The position numbers and the translations under genes were made by a program. A stretch of 5,636 nucleotides of DNA from positions 1 through 5,636 of the forward strand of contig QIAR01000314.1 of the NCBI GenBank assembly GCA_003225595.1, read 5' to 3'. Under the pieces are notes generated by a model that saw nothing but the letters and a program-made list of their open reading frames with translations, did no database searches and was not told where the DNA came from. The DNA comes from Acidobacteriota bacterium. GTDB taxonomy: Bacteria; Acidobacteriota; Terriglobia; Terriglobales; Acidobacteriaceae. How positions within the stretch are numbered: position 1 is the stretch's first letter; each line of letters opens with the position of its first letter. Shown here in pieces: positions 5,512 to 5,636 of this stretch.

Positions 5512-5636
5512 TTACAAGGGGAACAGGTCAGCCTGCTGCCAGAAGGCGACCACCAGAGTAGGCCGTCGGCGCATCCGGCGAAGCGCCTTGCGGGCACAGT
5601 GGCTCAGCTGCCGGAACGTCGTCGGGCAGAAGTTGG
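5512..5636 (-). CDS. Possible C-terminal end of a gene entering from the right edge
   Basis: Reading leftward from the edge, one frame is open for 40 codons to TAA at 5514-5512. Third positions are strongly G/C-biased. The product ends KALRRMRRRPTLVVAFWQQ then ADLFPL, an Arg-rich helix plus a hydrophobic tail. The GC-rich region begins right at the stop codon, while the 25 bases before it are AT-rich, as expected at a gene boundary. I do not recognise the family; a transposase or other mobile-element end is possible. A second minus frame ending near 5528 and a plus-strand frame from about 5515 to the edge are competing readings, so this call is weak. Confidence 0.3.
   Translation of the reverse strand, partial: NFCPTTFRQLSHCARKALRRMRRRPTLVVAFWQQADLFPL

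Overview
The window looks like chromosomal DNA of an Acidobacteriota (Terriglobia-like) bacterium. The main clue is a secreted von Willebrand factor A protein of the 'VWFA-related Acidobacterial' type. It sits with a DUF4440/SnoaL-like exported protein and a GAF-containing sigma-54 activator, a gene mix common in that phylum. Moderate GC content and GGAGGT-type ribosome binding sites fit. The phylum call is inference from gene families, not from a marker gene.

Layout. Bases 1-334 hold the 5' part of a minus-strand gene of unknown function that runs off the left edge; its N-terminal reading frame is unclear. After an intergenic stretch with a perfect 12-bp palindrome comes a plus-strand exported NTF2-fold protein (645-1100). 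Next is a strong imperfect hairpin and what looks like a decayed C-terminal piece of a PIN-domain toxin (about 1143-1370). Two minus-strand genes follow in map order: the VWA protein (1480-2565) and a 99-residue protein with a CxxC/HxxC putative zinc knuckle (2919-3218). Divergent from these is the largest gene, a plus-strand GAF / AAA+ / Fis sigma-54-dependent activator (3514-5097) with a TTG start. The right end (5098-5636) is mostly non-coding, with an AT-rich inverted repeat, a 22-codon hydrophobic ORF with a good ribosome binding site, and the C-terminal end of a possible minus-strand gene running off the right edge.

The most interesting feature is a 16-bp inverted repeat of the form (C/G)TATCC-N4-(G/A)GATAC. 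It occurs twice in tandem upstream of the VWA gene (2748-2782) and once, with all TATCC/GGATA arm bases intact, in the divergent intergenic region before the sigma-54 activator and the small zinc-knuckle gene (3391-3406). This suggests one DNA-binding regulator, not encoded in the window, controls all three genes. That would link an exported VWA adhesion/sensor protein, a small putative zinc protein and a GAF-sensing enhancer-binding protein in one small regulon. The activator also appears to lack the N-terminal FHA domain found in its closest architectural relatives. No RNA genes, CRISPR arrays or complete mobile elements were seen.
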